Source: Musa acuminata AAA Group (Eukaryota; Streptophyta; Magnoliopsida; Zingiberales; Musaceae). From it: 64,000 nucleotides of DNA. A program made the position numbers and the translations under genes. This document shows positions 25,701-37,400 of the stretch, piece after piece. A model generated the notes under the pieces. That model had not been told where the DNA came from. It was given only the letters and a program-made list of their open reading frames with translations, and made no database searches. The stretch lies in the NCBI RefSeq assembly GCF_036884655.1, contig NC_088330.1:30631001-30695000 (forward strand), in the 5' to 3' direction. The number at the start of each line of letters is the position of its first letter. The first letter of the stretch is position 1.

Positions 25701-26907
25701 TTGCAAAATGTTCTCAAAATGTGGCCTTAAAGCAACATACAGCAAAGTAAAAGCAAATATGCATGAGCTACTAAATTTTCACATGGGAAAACTTAGATCT
25801 CCTAAAGGAATAAATTTAGAACTTATTGAATGTAAAGTAATGGCTAAAATGTCTCACTCTCTGTCACATGAGAATCTTTCAAGTGAACAGCACCTGTGGA
25901 TCGACTTGCATTGACAGAAAGTGATACCAGATCACCAACAAGCTGTTGAAACGATTAATGAAATTGTTATTTAAGCCAATATACAAATCTGATGGACTGT
26001 TGTAGTCAATCATAAAAAGAAATAGAGCATACTAACCCGCCCCCAGTATTTATTAACCACAACTAACGTGTCATCGTGAGTCTCCTGTTTCTCTTTCAGC
26101 TGATGAAATTTATTCTCGAGAGCAAGATACTCAAATTTCTGAGCTTCTAATTGTTCAGCAAGCTTCTGGTTCTTGTACCGCAGCACAGCAACATCAAGCT
26201 ACATAAATAAAATCACTGAAAAGAGTTACAACAATAGTTTCTATTCAGCCAACCTCAGCCAATAAATCTCATTCAATATGACAGATAAATAGGGGAATCA
26301 ATCAATGGGTGAAAAAATGGGAAAGGTAAAAAAAAAAAGCATCAAATTGTCAAAATGACACTTTGAGTCCCTTGCTACATGAACCAATCACTTACGCACG
26401 TTCCCCAAAGTATAGTGATTTTCTTTCAATGTTTGATACCAAAATGCCAAAACGTAGAACAACTGACACTTCATGAAAGAAAAAAAATTATTATAAACAA
26501 GTTGGGAATTGAAGCTAAGTTTAATAACACATCAATCCTAATATAAGATACTACATCTAATGAACCGCCCTCTTGAGTCCATCGAAGATCCAACATAAAC
26601 AGAAATCAATCTTATACCATTAACCATCAAATTGTGCTCCACCCCCTGCGATATACAATCCCTGCTAACCCTAGAAATTGCAATTACCAATCCACACAAT
26701 GAAAGAAAAAAAAAAAAAAAACATGTAACTCGACCATCGACCCTAAAACAATACCAAGGTATAAAAATGCCCGAAGCACAGAGATCACACCTTCTTGTCC
26801 TCAGAGAACGGGGCGAACGGCTGCTTCTTGGCGGCGGGACCGGCACTGGTGGGGGAGATGGAGCTAAAATGGCGGCGCTTCCTCCCCGGCTCCCCGGTGC
26901 TCCCCAT
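16753..26907 (-). CDS. HUB1: E3 ubiquitin-protein ligase BRE1-like 1 (HUB1), histone H2B monoubiquitination
   Basis: Nineteen exons on the minus strand join cleanly to 882 residues: 26907-26791, 26198-26037, 25942-25894, 24452-24228, 24118-23951, 23726-23533, 23445-23362, 23255-23136, 23037-22811, 22749-22593, 22501-22430, 21240-21161, 19516-19322, 18845-18773, 18688-18602, 17679-17542, 17469-17267, 17182-17017, 16884-16753. The N-terminus (MGSTGEPGRKRRHFSSISP) and C-terminus (FGPNDVKPIYI) match plant HUB1 rather than HUB2. The middle is almost all coiled coil, including MYKRESTDSRD, SLKSSLDEHNLELRVKAA and YEDMQTQNQHLLQQ. A C3HC4 RING closes the protein, with Cys/His at about 830, 833, 845, 847, 850, 853, 865 and 868. 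HUB1 pairs with HUB2 and an E2 to add one ubiquitin to histone H2B in the nucleus, promoting transcription elongation, seed dormancy and flowering control. Length equals the family norm (about 880). Intron 12 carries a hAT-like element. Confidence 0.95.
19723..20361 (-). mobile_element. Non-autonomous hAT-like element, copy 1 (in HUB1 intron 12)
   Basis: The element begins CAGTGATTTAAAAAG and ends CTTTTTAAATCACTG, an inverted pair. It is flanked by perfect 8-bp direct repeats CTTTCACT at 19715-19722 and 20362-20369, the target-site duplication length of hAT elements. Inside each end is a GC-rich arm (GGCGCTCGCCCGAGCG...), while the interior is AT-rich and then AGC/GGC-rich. No transposase is visible. 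Its interior order (GGTTCAAT...CCAACTA) is the reverse of copies 2 and 3, so I place it on the minus strand. Confidence 0.85.
19886..19942. repeat. Palindromic tandem repeat inside hAT-like copy 1
   Basis: The unit AACAGTATACAGTATACTGTT is repeated almost twice with a further half unit. Each unit is itself self-complementary (CAGTATAC/GTATACTG), so the stretch can fold as a cruciform or hairpin. Confidence 0.85.
25140..25460. other. Low-complexity pyrimidine-rich block in HUB1 intron 3
   Basis: On the plus strand this part of the large intron 24453-25893 is a run of CTT/CCT triplets (25130-25330) followed by a phrase with GTACTGACC and CTGTACCAGTACAGTATCGA. It breaks the usual AT-rich intron texture and looks like an inserted repeat, but I cannot find termini or target-site duplications. 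Confidence 0.4.
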
Positions 26908-26937
26908 AACCCTAACCGCTAGCAGCAGGAAACCCTA
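26908..26937 (-). promoter_or_regulatory. Telobox-type motifs in the HUB1 leader
   Basis: AACCCTAA (26908-26915) and AAACCCTA (26930-26937) lie directly upstream of the HUB1 ATG on the plus-strand reading. The telobox AAACCCTA is a known element of plant genes for nuclear and translation functions. Function here is inferred from sequence match and position only. Confidence 0.5.
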
Positions 26938-28800
26938 GGCAGCTGCTCCACAGTCATACACGGCGCTCCCGAGTCTCCCCAAATTCCCAACAAAACAAGC
27001 AGATAACCGATACGAGAAGATGCGTTCGGCGATCAAAAGCAGGAATCTAAACCCGGACTCAAGGATCACCGAAAGATCAAATAAAAAGGGGAAAAACCAG
27101 CAAAATCGAAGTAGGGCAACAAGAGGAACTGGAAATTGGGATCTCCCGCAGAAATATTCGATCTTTCGGAGTCGCTTGGCCTCCGATTGGATTGGATAGG
27201 TAGAGAAGTGGGGATCCAAGGCGTCCCGACAGGGCGGAGGAAGCAGGGGAGGCACACGGCCGCAGCAAAGCGCGCACGGGAGAGAAAAACAATATTGGTC
27301 GAGGACAACTTTTTCCTTCGAAAGACAGTCAGGGGTATTTTAGTCTTTCCGACGAAGTCTCTTACGGGATCCGGTCACCGTCCTGTGAGCGGTAGGTTTG
27401 GCTCGTTACCGTTGTTGCAAACTTGCGTGGATTTTCTTAATAAAAATTAAAATGCAATATTAAATTCCATAAATGTTATAATTTCATTAGTTCTTTATTT
27501 AATTACATGCATATTATCTCCCAATTATCCACAACAAAAAATATTATCACCGAATTGGCGGGTTATCGTTGGCATCATCAATTATGAAGTAATTTATTTT
27601 TATATCAATATATATTTATAATATAATTTTTATATACTATTTACCAAACATTGAAAGCATTCAAACCTCTTTCTTTATAATGCATATTAAAATATAAATA
27701 TATTACTAAATACATTTTTTTTATAATATATATTAAAAATAAAAATATGTTACTAAATGCATCGGAACATAATTATTTATTTTTTTTATAATTTTATTAT
27801 GATAAAAATTCACAAAAAAACCTATACAATTCAACCAAAATTGAGACATCAAACCTATCCGAAGATACAAATAAATTAGAATGTCCAATAAATATTGGGA
27901 CAAAATTTTGCACGTTGCACTAATTACAAATAAGAAAAAAAATCTAACAATTGTCTAACTTAAGAGCTTTTACTGTTTGTTTCTGTTTGCTTACATGTTC
28001 TTATTTCCTGACAAGTTAATGTGAGTTGTCTTTCAAGGATCGCGATAAAAAAAATCCGACCCGTCTTGACCCGAACCCGATCCAATCTCTCACCATCACT
28101 CTGCTTCGCCATCGAATCGATTCACCGATTGTCCTTATGCTGCCAGACTCTTCCCAACCCGGATCCGACTTCCAACCCGGATCCGATATCGTCAACACAA
28201 AGCAGCTGAGCGAAAGGGAGATGCAAAACGGGTACGAAAGCTCCATCTCACCTGCTCTTTTAATCTCGACCGTCCGTCTTATCTGATCAAAATATTATGT
28301 TCCGTATTCGAAGGCTGGCGGACGGTTGAGATCAGAAAGAGAAAAGCGGGATGGATGGGTTCGGACGCAGGGAGTTTGCATCCTCACCCGACACGTGTCC
28401 GCCCCACCATCCGCATGCCGACGAAACCGTCGTCCTGCTCTTACGACGCGCTCTCGCACGTGCTAATGGAATCGTCAATGAGGGCAACACCGTAAATCTG
28501 AGCCCATCTTATGACCGTTTCCGGAGCCCCGCCTCTCTTCGCCGCAGGATCCCCTCCAACCTTTCTACAGACCCAATCCGACAAGACCAAATCGGTGTCC
28601 ATTGGCACTAGCGGGGTCCTCATAATCGGACGGTCGAGATGAGAACTTGAAGAGAGCAGTCGAAAAGTAGATTTTGGTGGGAATCCTCATCAGAAAAGGG
28701 CTTCGTCATAAACTCCGCTTCCCCCCCACCCCCCCCACACACCCACACACCAAATCCAACGCAGGGCGTGTGAGCCAGTGAGCGCAGGATAGGGTGCCCG
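26938..28800. promoter_or_regulatory. Divergent intergenic region between HUB1 and the Agenet gene
   Basis: The first few hundred bases probably hold the HUB1 leader and promoter (minus strand). The centre, 27430-27960, is AT-rich and featureless. From 28020 to 28800 composition is GC-rich, with a repeated AACCCGGATCCGA phrase (28156-28184) and two CACGTG palindromes (28392-28397 and 28457-28462), presumably promoter sequence of the Agenet gene. No coding sequence is convincing; a 106-codon minus-strand frame ending at 26935 may be an upstream ORF of HUB1 or chance. Confidence 0.5.
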
Positions 28801-28928
28801 AGGAGGAAGAAGGAAGAGTAGAGGAGGATTAAAAAAAAGAAAGAGGGGCTTTTGGTTTTCCACTCCGCCTGTCGCTTCGCCTTCGCACCCTCCGATCCAC
28901 CGGAGAATTCGTGGCCCGTGTCGCCGCC

Positions 28929-31475
28929 ATGCCGGGATGCCTCGGAGCTAGGGCTTGCTGGCGGAAGGAGTTATAGTTATCGTGATCTTTAGGCGCAGAT
29001 GAGAGCCCACGGATCTGCGTGGGATTTCTGGTCCGGTCGCTGAAGGGGCGAGATTTCGTCTTCGGATGGAGGGTGGTGGAAGCTTAGCCGCTCTTTATTT
29101 GGTGCGTTCTCTTATTTTCTCTTCGTTGGCATCCGCTGCTTTCTCGGCGCTCCGTTACTGCTTTGGTTCGCTTTTGATGTGCTGGGGTTTGGTGTGAAAG
29201 GAGGTTTTGGTTGTGGTTTTCATTCGTTGGGGTTGGCATGTTTGAGAATTAGGTCATTGATGTGCTTTATGTAGCGGGAACTTTTATCTTGTTCACTTTT
29301 TTGTTCTTTCTCGAAAGTTGGTGCCTTTATCGCTAAATTTAGATGTTAGCCTTGTTTCTTGAGCTTTCTTCGGTGCTGTCATCAGTGTGGTTTACGATTT
29401 TGCGAATTTATTTGCAAAAGTTGGCTGTTTGCGCAGTTGATGGTTAAAGAGACCACTCTTTTTTTTTTGTTGCATATAATTGTTCTTCATGTAAATAGAT
29501 TTGGTTATTTAGAGAACATTTATATGTTGAACGTTAGGAGTCGTTGTGAACATGGAAATTTTTTGATTATGAGCTTGGTGGAGGATAATGCTTAACCATA
29601 TTATTATTAATACTTTCTGTTTTTGCTTCAGTAAGTTGGTATTTTAGTGAATAGCTTTGTTCCTTTCCCTATCTGCACTTGTTTTCATGTTGGTGTTGTT
29701 AAGAGATTTAATAGGGTTTATGCAATTTAGATGATTGGTATTGTAATGCTTGTTCGGTTAGAGTAATGTTTACCATGATGAATTCTCATGTTGCGAGAAT
29801 TTATACCCTTATGTGACCTGAAACCTATTCATATGGAATGCTTGATCGTTTAGAGTCAAGATACTGCTTGCTAGTAATCTTCCCATGATGAACTCTCATG
29901 CTGCGAGAATTCATACCCTTTTGTCACCTGAAACGTATTTGTATGTATTGATCATGACAACATTCCTTTGTTGCAGCTATTTGCCTGGTTATAGTAAATT
30001 ACAGTCACAGCGAGGGGGTTACTAAATTAGTGACATCATACTAATTTGTGCCAATGAGAACATATAATAACATTATCTGGCTGGTTTTGATCTGGGCATC
30101 AGCTATGACTTGTTGGCCTCTTATTGGTCTTCTTTTTTCTTCCATGGCTTTGAGATGGTTTCAAGTTAGTTATGCGTATGCAAATGCTGCATTGGCCTCA
30201 GGCTTGTGCCATTTGAGGCCACATGATGATCCCATTGGCAGTTTAAGAATGAGCAGGAACTTTTCAGATTTTTTCCTTCTTTCCTTTCTATTTCTTCTTG
30301 TTGTTGTTATCATTGTTATTGTTATTTTTGTTATTCTTGTTAAGTCATAAACAGCAGATTATGGAATTTTAAGAATCTGGTAGATCATGAAATGCTGTTT
30401 TCCTCTTATTGTGGTTACTGCTTATTTAGAAATTTTTTCCTTAAAAATGTACAAATGCCCAAATCATGTTTTTTTATGGTCACAAGCTCTTGGTTAATAT
30501 CTAGTTAGTACCTAATATGGGGCAAGATCCTTTCTCTGAAGAATGCATCTCACACTTTATGTGAAAAAAAAGTACATCTTACATGAAGCTGATTCTTGCA
30601 GCCATCATACTGCAGGTGCAGCAAATGCTGCTTTCAGACATTGTATTGATCTGTCGCCTCTGTACGCTGTACAATTATATTTTAACTGTAGCTACAATTA
30701 TATTCTTAACTGTAGCTCACCTGATGTGTATCTGTTGTTGTTATGAGGATATGGTGGAAAATGAACTTTCCGGGGTTTTGTTGCTGCAATGAGTCAGATA
30801 AGGTGATCTGGGCTGAAGGAAGATGCTGGAGAGTCATTTAATTGTGTACTATGTTAAATTAATTATGTTGTGTTGGATCCTAAATTAGGACCGTGAGGAT
30901 GGTTAGATATTTACAATGGTAGCAAAGGATATATTTTATGAAATTAAGCCTCAGAACATCATGTTCACTTTGTGCATTGTGCTATGGCTCTATGGCTCTT
31001 GCATCACAGATTATTTGCTGAAATCAATTTGAAGGATTCATGACCCTTTTAATATGTTTTAAGGTTTGTCTTTGTATATTGCCGAGAGATACTAGATGCG
31101 TTTGAGATAACATGGTTGGTTCTGGATCAACATGCTGATGGAACATGCTATATTTATATCAGCACTCAGTTTGGGCTTTTGTTTTTGTTACTTGGCTTCT
31201 CTTACGTTCTGATATTTTACCTTTTTTATTTTTCTAAGTCTGTCTGTTTACTCTTTCAACTTTCTGTTGGAATAAAAATGAAGCAATTGATAGTATCTCA
31301 AGTTTTGCATTCAGTTGTTTCTACTTCAAAAATGTACTATTCTTCTCTTATTTTTCTCATTCACTGTGTTATTACATTTGTTACTTCAGAATTTATCCTA
31401 TCTTGTGAAGATACCATTGGATTTTTATAATGTAGATATCCTATAACATTGCAGGGCTATATCCATGGATTGTGA
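28929..31475 (+). promoter_or_regulatory. Leader of the Agenet gene: three small upstream ORFs and a 2.35-kb leader intron
   Basis: The inferred leader exon (about 28840-29101) contains three ATGs ahead of the main start. The first, 28929-28976, is in a GCCGCCATGC context and encodes MPGCLGARACWRKEL. The second, 28999-29043, encodes MRAHGSAWDFWSGR. The third starts at 29066, runs to the donor (TTTATTTG|GTGCG) and, after joining the acceptor TTGCAG at 31454, ends TGA at 31473-31475, overlapping the main ATG at 31465. The leader exon and splice join are inferred from splice signals and need a transcript. Confidence 0.5.
29747..29951 (+). repeat. Tandem duplication in the leader intron, about 109-bp spacing
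   Basis: A block reading CATGATGAATTCTCATGTTG then CGAGAATTTATACCCTTATG at about 29776 recurs at about 29885 with roughly 10 per cent change. Flanking ATGCTTG phrases are also shared. Confidence 0.75.
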
Positions 31476-34400
31476 TGATCATGATTTTCAGAATGAGAAT
31501 TTTCAACTAATTGGAGAGGACAATGATGGGTTTCCTCGAAGCTTACAATCATATGCACCAAAATTCGATATAGACGATCACTTCCAGACTCACCTAAGAT
31601 TTGACAGTTTAGCAGAAACAGGGCTTTTACTTGGCATTCAAGGTGAAGAAAACAATTGGATTGAGGAGTTTTCACCCAGAAACAGTGCCATCGAATTTGG
31701 TTCAAGTGCCTCTCATACTTGCTCCCTTTCCGGGCATGACATTAATTGGTCCAATGCTCCATCATCTGAATCTGTGCAAATGTTAGTGAAATCAGTTGAA
31801 AAGGATGAGAAGGTAAGCCCACAAATTATGAATACAGAGGCAGAGATACATGCAATCGAAGATTCTGCTATATGTGCAACAAATGCTATTACACACACTG
31901 ATACAGGTCTTTTGACTGATAAATTACATAACAGTATTTTGGTGTCAAATGAAAATGTGGAGCATCATGAAGTTGCTTCTCAAACTCCCACTGATGAAAA
32001 ATCAGAAGCTGGTTTGGCTGTAAGTCCATCAGATCAAAGATTCCACTCTGTTGCAGAAGTGGTTGCCTCACAATGTAGTGCTAAAGAAGGATTAATTTCA
32101 TCATCTGGTGATGTATCTAAAGCATATTTAGTTTCTAGTGAGCTTCTTGAGGTGGTTCGGAGCATGGAACCATTGGATAATACATCCACAATGAGTAGTT
32201 CACTCGATGATCGTGCTTCTGCTGTAAACAAAGATACCGAAGTTAGTTCAAATTTTGTTTCTCACAATATTCAAAATGACATTTCAGGCTTATCCACTGC
32301 TAATGCTGGTATGATCACTGAACAGCTTGATAACCCATTATTTTCTGAGCAAAAAATGGAAGAGTGCTATGTAGTTGACATAAGCAAGAGATCAGAAACT
32401 CTGCAATCTGAAAATAAGCAGAATGAAACAAGTTACAATCTGTATGGTGATTGCAAAGTGAATGATCAGCATTTTCAAGACCAGGTTAAGAATCATGTTT
32501 GTGATGTTAAGGATTCTTCTGAATTGGTTTCATCTGCAGAATCTCTAATGTTGTCAAATGACATATCTAATAGCACTGTGTTAATGCAGAACTCTGGTGG
32601 ACTGCTGGAAGCTTTTGCTTGCCAGGTACAGGTTTCAAACAAAGACTCAATGGCAGGGGACAAAAGTTTAACTTGCACAACGGAGGTACCTTCTTTAGCA
32701 ATGGAAAAAGATGGTATTGTTGGGAGAAACTCTGTTGGAGTTGACACTGAAAATACTCGTGAGCTAAGTGATATAGCTGAAGGACCGATAGATTTTAGAC
32801 ATGATGTACATGAATATATTTCTGAAGAAGGTGGTGTCAACCCACATGCTCCAGCGACCAAAGACAGTATTGCTCTTGAAGAAGAAAGAGACCTTGCCAC
32901 GTCTAAGGCGGTTATTAATGATAACAACTGTAATGAATTGAGAAGATCAGACATGGCAGTTGAGGTAACTGCCATGAAAGCTGAAATAGGGACAGCTGGA
33001 GTTGATAGTGATAAGGACTGTAAAATTGATGCATTAATTTCGAAGAAATCTGACTCCATTCCAATAGAAAAGAGTGCAGAAGGTGAATGCTTAAAATCTA
33101 TTGTTGAAAAATCCATTACAACAGAAGAAAGTTCTGAAGATGAATGCTTGAAATCCATTTCTGAAAATCCCACTGGTAAGTTGGATGGTAAGTTGGATGC
33201 TCCAGGACATGCTATACTCAATGAACCTTGTGCTGCGTTAGTGGATGACACAGAAAATAAGCTCTCATCTCCTGTTCATGATAAGTTGGATACAAGTTCT
33301 TTGGTTGCTGAACATAATGAGGATAATACAATTCATTCTGAGGAAAAGGAAAGCACTGCACAATTGATTGATTCAAGTGGCACAACTCTTAAGGACTGCT
33401 CCACTGTTACTGAGGATACAGAAATTTCCTCATTTGAAACTCAAAATAATGGTATGGTGATGGAATCAGACAAAAATTCAATCATGGACCAAGCAGGTTA
33501 TGCATGGATTTTTCATATATATCTTTATTATGTTTTTTGCTTGTAGTCTAATATATATGTCACAGTTTCTATGATAGTGGTACTGACGTGCCTGTGCGTT
33601 ATTGCAGTTGCTGATCTGCACTCAGGATGTCTCACATTGCCTTCTTCTGACAATTCAATGATTCTCCAGCGGTTGCATTCTGAAGTTGAATTAGTTGTAG
33701 AACTGAAGGAAGTGACACCATTATCTATACCTGCATCTCAGTGCGATGAGAAGAATGTAAACACCTCTTCCTTATCAGTTACAAAGAGCAGCATGGACAA
33801 TCAGATTTCAAAACAACAATTTGTGGTGCCTGATTCAGAAGCCAATGTCCCTTCAATGAAGAATTTTTCAGATAACTTGGGTAATTTGGCTGCTAATGTG
33901 CTTGATATTTTCTAATTTTTAGATTGTACAAGTCCATACTTAACTCTAAACAGAATTTAACTTTCAATTGAAACATTTACCATAACATTGAGTAAAGATT
34001 CGAGTGGTAGTTCGATCGGTTTTAGTAATCTATTAGTCCAGTACAATTACTAATATACTGTGTGATGTTTTGACCCATTCCCCTGGTACCATTGAGTAAA
34101 ATAATAAAAAAATAAAAATGAAATAAGAAAAATGTGATATATTGACCCATTCCCCTGGTACCATTGAAGAAAATAATAAAAAATAAAAGTGAAATGAGAG
34201 AAAAGTGTCGATTTTTAGCTATACATTTTGATATTCAGTACTTGGTTAGGCTGGTAAATATTTGTCAGTATGTCTTGGTCTATTTTGAACTTTGATCTTC
34301 AGAATATCCTTAGTGTTACCCACAAAACTTTGTCACTTATGATTTGATAAAACATTTAGGTTATATAAAGCATATGTTGCTTAAATGGGTTAAAATTCTT

Positions 34401-37400
34401 GGCCAAGGGACAATAACCTGAATGAAGTGAACAACTGTACAAAATTAAAGTTATTTTGCTTTTAAAAATGTAAATTTCTACCCAATCATCGTCACCTTGT
34501 TTGGCATGACTATTTAGGAAAGTTATGGAAACTGTGGTTAGGTGCAACCTTAAGTTTTACTTTACCAAATTCAGTCCGATGACAAGGAATAATGGATTGC
34601 TGGAAGCTCATGCTTCTAGTTGTCATTACCAGAGGTGATAAACAATGCCAATGTATCAGGTCAGGAAAAAACTGCCAAGTTTTTGCCGGTCTTGACAGTT
34701 CGTGATTCTTACACAATAAAAATCTAACCCACCATGCTTAATCTTTTTGGAAATTTAGCTTCTACTGGCTATCAAATGCCAGAAACTGCTTTACATCATC
34801 GTTTCTGTACATGCGTGCTGATTTTTTTGTCTTTTGTATGGACCTTCATTCCCAAGGTTCTGTTGTACATAGAAGGAAACCATCAAATTTATTAGGATCA
34901 TTCACATTAAATTGGGAGAGGACCTTTTCATTACTCTGGCAATTCCATGTGATGAAGCAAATCTTCTTTTCCCATTTAGTTATTAGGTGTCTGGTGAACA
35001 TATGTCATGATTTGTTGCAAAGAATATTCAACTGCTGCTTTTCCTGGCAAACAGGTAGAGATTACGAAATTTACTGTTTCCTTTTGAACAGAAACTGCCA
35101 ACAGTGATGAGGTATGGGTAGGTTCATCAGATGGTGTATCTTCTCTTGCTACATGCCTAAGCAAAGAAGGGAAAGATACTGATTTAGTTCGAACTAACAA
35201 TTGTGACAAACCAAAACATACTGAAACTGAAAGTGAGTCATCTTCCCTTGATGATTCTATAAGTCATTATTCCCTTCTTGTTTTAGCTTACTTCATACTT
35301 TTAATGTCCATTTACTATTCTGTCGAAACTATGATAGAAGTACAGTGGGGCATAACAAAAAACAAAATTCTTATATTGGTTGGGACACGAGGGTTAGAAT
35401 ATTTTGTTATTTCTGTCGACTTTTCAGATAATCTCCATATTTACACATGCACATGAATATTCCTTTAGAAACTGTTCATGTGTGTGCAAACATGGAGTGC
35501 TAACCAGTGGTTTAAATAGGCGCTCGGGCGAGGCGAGGCGAGAATCGAGCACCTCAAGGGTGGACCAGGCGGTGCACTTCAGTGAGGCACCACCTGGGCG
35601 CTTGCTTGAACCCAGCCGCCAGGCGGCTCAAGCGAGTTCTCGGTTCAAATGAAGCAACCGAACAATACTTTTAAGTTTGGTTCGGTTCAATATTAGCTAG
35701 TTGGTCTATTGAACCAACTAGTCACTTTCTTACCCGTAAAGCCATCCCTCGCACACCCGCACGACCCCGAGCCATCAACCCTAGCGCAGCTTTTGCCTTT
35801 GCCGACGACGCTTTTTGCCGCTACCTCCACTGCAGACGCAGCGGATTGAGGCTTCCTCTGTCATTGATGGACAGGTCCGACTGCCTAGCCTTCGTTCGTA
35901 ACTTCTTTTCGTTGTCGTTGGTTCCGTGTGCAGCTCCTTCCACCATCGAGGGAGAGGACCGTAGCTTCCTCTACCACTGACGGACAACTTTGAAGCTTCC
36001 TTCGCCCACTATGTCATCGTTCACAGTTGTCATCGCTGTCGTTGCTGTCGTCAGTGGCTTTCGCTGCTGCCACTGTCGTCCGAAAGTTCCATTGTCAGTG
36101 ACTTTTTCTCCCCCGTTAACTACTGTTAACAATAGTTTAATACTTTAATGTCATATTTTTATTTATATAATCATATTTATCAATTATATTATATATTTTT
36201 ATATTTTAATATTTCAGAGCGCCTTGCTTTGCTTGGGCGAGCACCTAACGCTTCGAGCATTTAGGGACCTTGGTGCCTAACGCTTTTTAAATAACTAGTG
36301 CTTTCTAAAATTTTATTTGCATGAAGCCATATGTAGCACATGTTAATTCTGAATACTTAACACTAATTAAATAAAATGGTCTACATTTGGTCATCGACAT
36401 GTCATTTGTTAAAATGATTTCTTTACTCGCTACATTCTGTTTCATCTTAACATCCATTAGTGAAGATTGTATTTGGTTTGTGACTTCGTGTTGGGCTAGC
36501 TGAGGCATATTTAACATAGTATTGCCTACAATAGGTCATTGGCACGTCATCTGTTAAAATAATGCTTTTCAGTAGGTTCTGTTTCATCTCATCATCCGTT
36601 AGTGAAGATTGTACATGGTTTGTGTTAGGTTAGTGAGGGCATATTTAAAATAGTAATTCAACTGTTAGATGTCATCATGCTGTAGCCTTTAAGATCATTG
36701 ATGTCCTTGTTATATGCATGTTGATATCGTATCTTCTAGTTTGCATGATACAATATGAAAGCCAGTTCATATGAAGGTAACCAACTTATGTCATTGCAGT
36801 TGCTGCATTAAATAGCGAGAGAAACAACTATCCTCAATCTACTTTGCCTGAAAGTAATCTTGAGTCCTCCTTATTGGATCCTGATGGTGGTAATCTAAGT
36901 TCATCTGAACCAAATTGTGGTTCACCAACTGTTATTAGTTGCAACCAATCTATTATGGAGAAAATGGAACATAGAGAAAGCAATAGTTCGTTGCAAGATC
37001 ATGCAGGTTCTGCTTCAACAAAAAGTTCTGATATTTTAAAATTCACTGTTCAAGATTCTAAAGTGAGCATAACATCAGAAGAAGATGGCAACTTCACATT
37101 TGTAGTTCAGCCAGATGCAGATTTTTCCCAAAAAGACAGTAACAAGGATTTGGCACTTTTCTCCAATACACAGTCCTTTGAACAGCCGCAGGTAACTACA
37201 ATTACCATTCTCAATATTATATATTATATTTTAGTTTTATAATTTTCTTAAAGACAGGTAAGGCCTTCTACTAAATCTAAATGTATCATATGTTACTTAG
37301 ATTTCTACGGAGACTTCACAGGGGTATCTGAGTGAAGCTGTAAATGAGAGTACTAGCACCATCAGCAAGACAATTGTGGAAGACAAAAGTGGTAAAGTTT

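Noticed and set aside
28156..28184. Repeated AACCCGGATCCGA phrase as a possible repeat array
   Set aside because: There are only two copies in a GC-rich promoter-like region, too little to call an array.
32493..33251. 252-codon minus-strand open frame
   Set aside because: It is antisense to the first coding exon of the Agenet gene, reads as Ser-rich low complexity and shows no domain. The sense frame fits the family.
33881..33915. Read-through end of the frame to 33915 as a true C-terminus of the Agenet protein
   Set aside because: A GTAATT donor at 33881 joins in frame to the exon at 35092, and the Agenet domains of this family lie far downstream.
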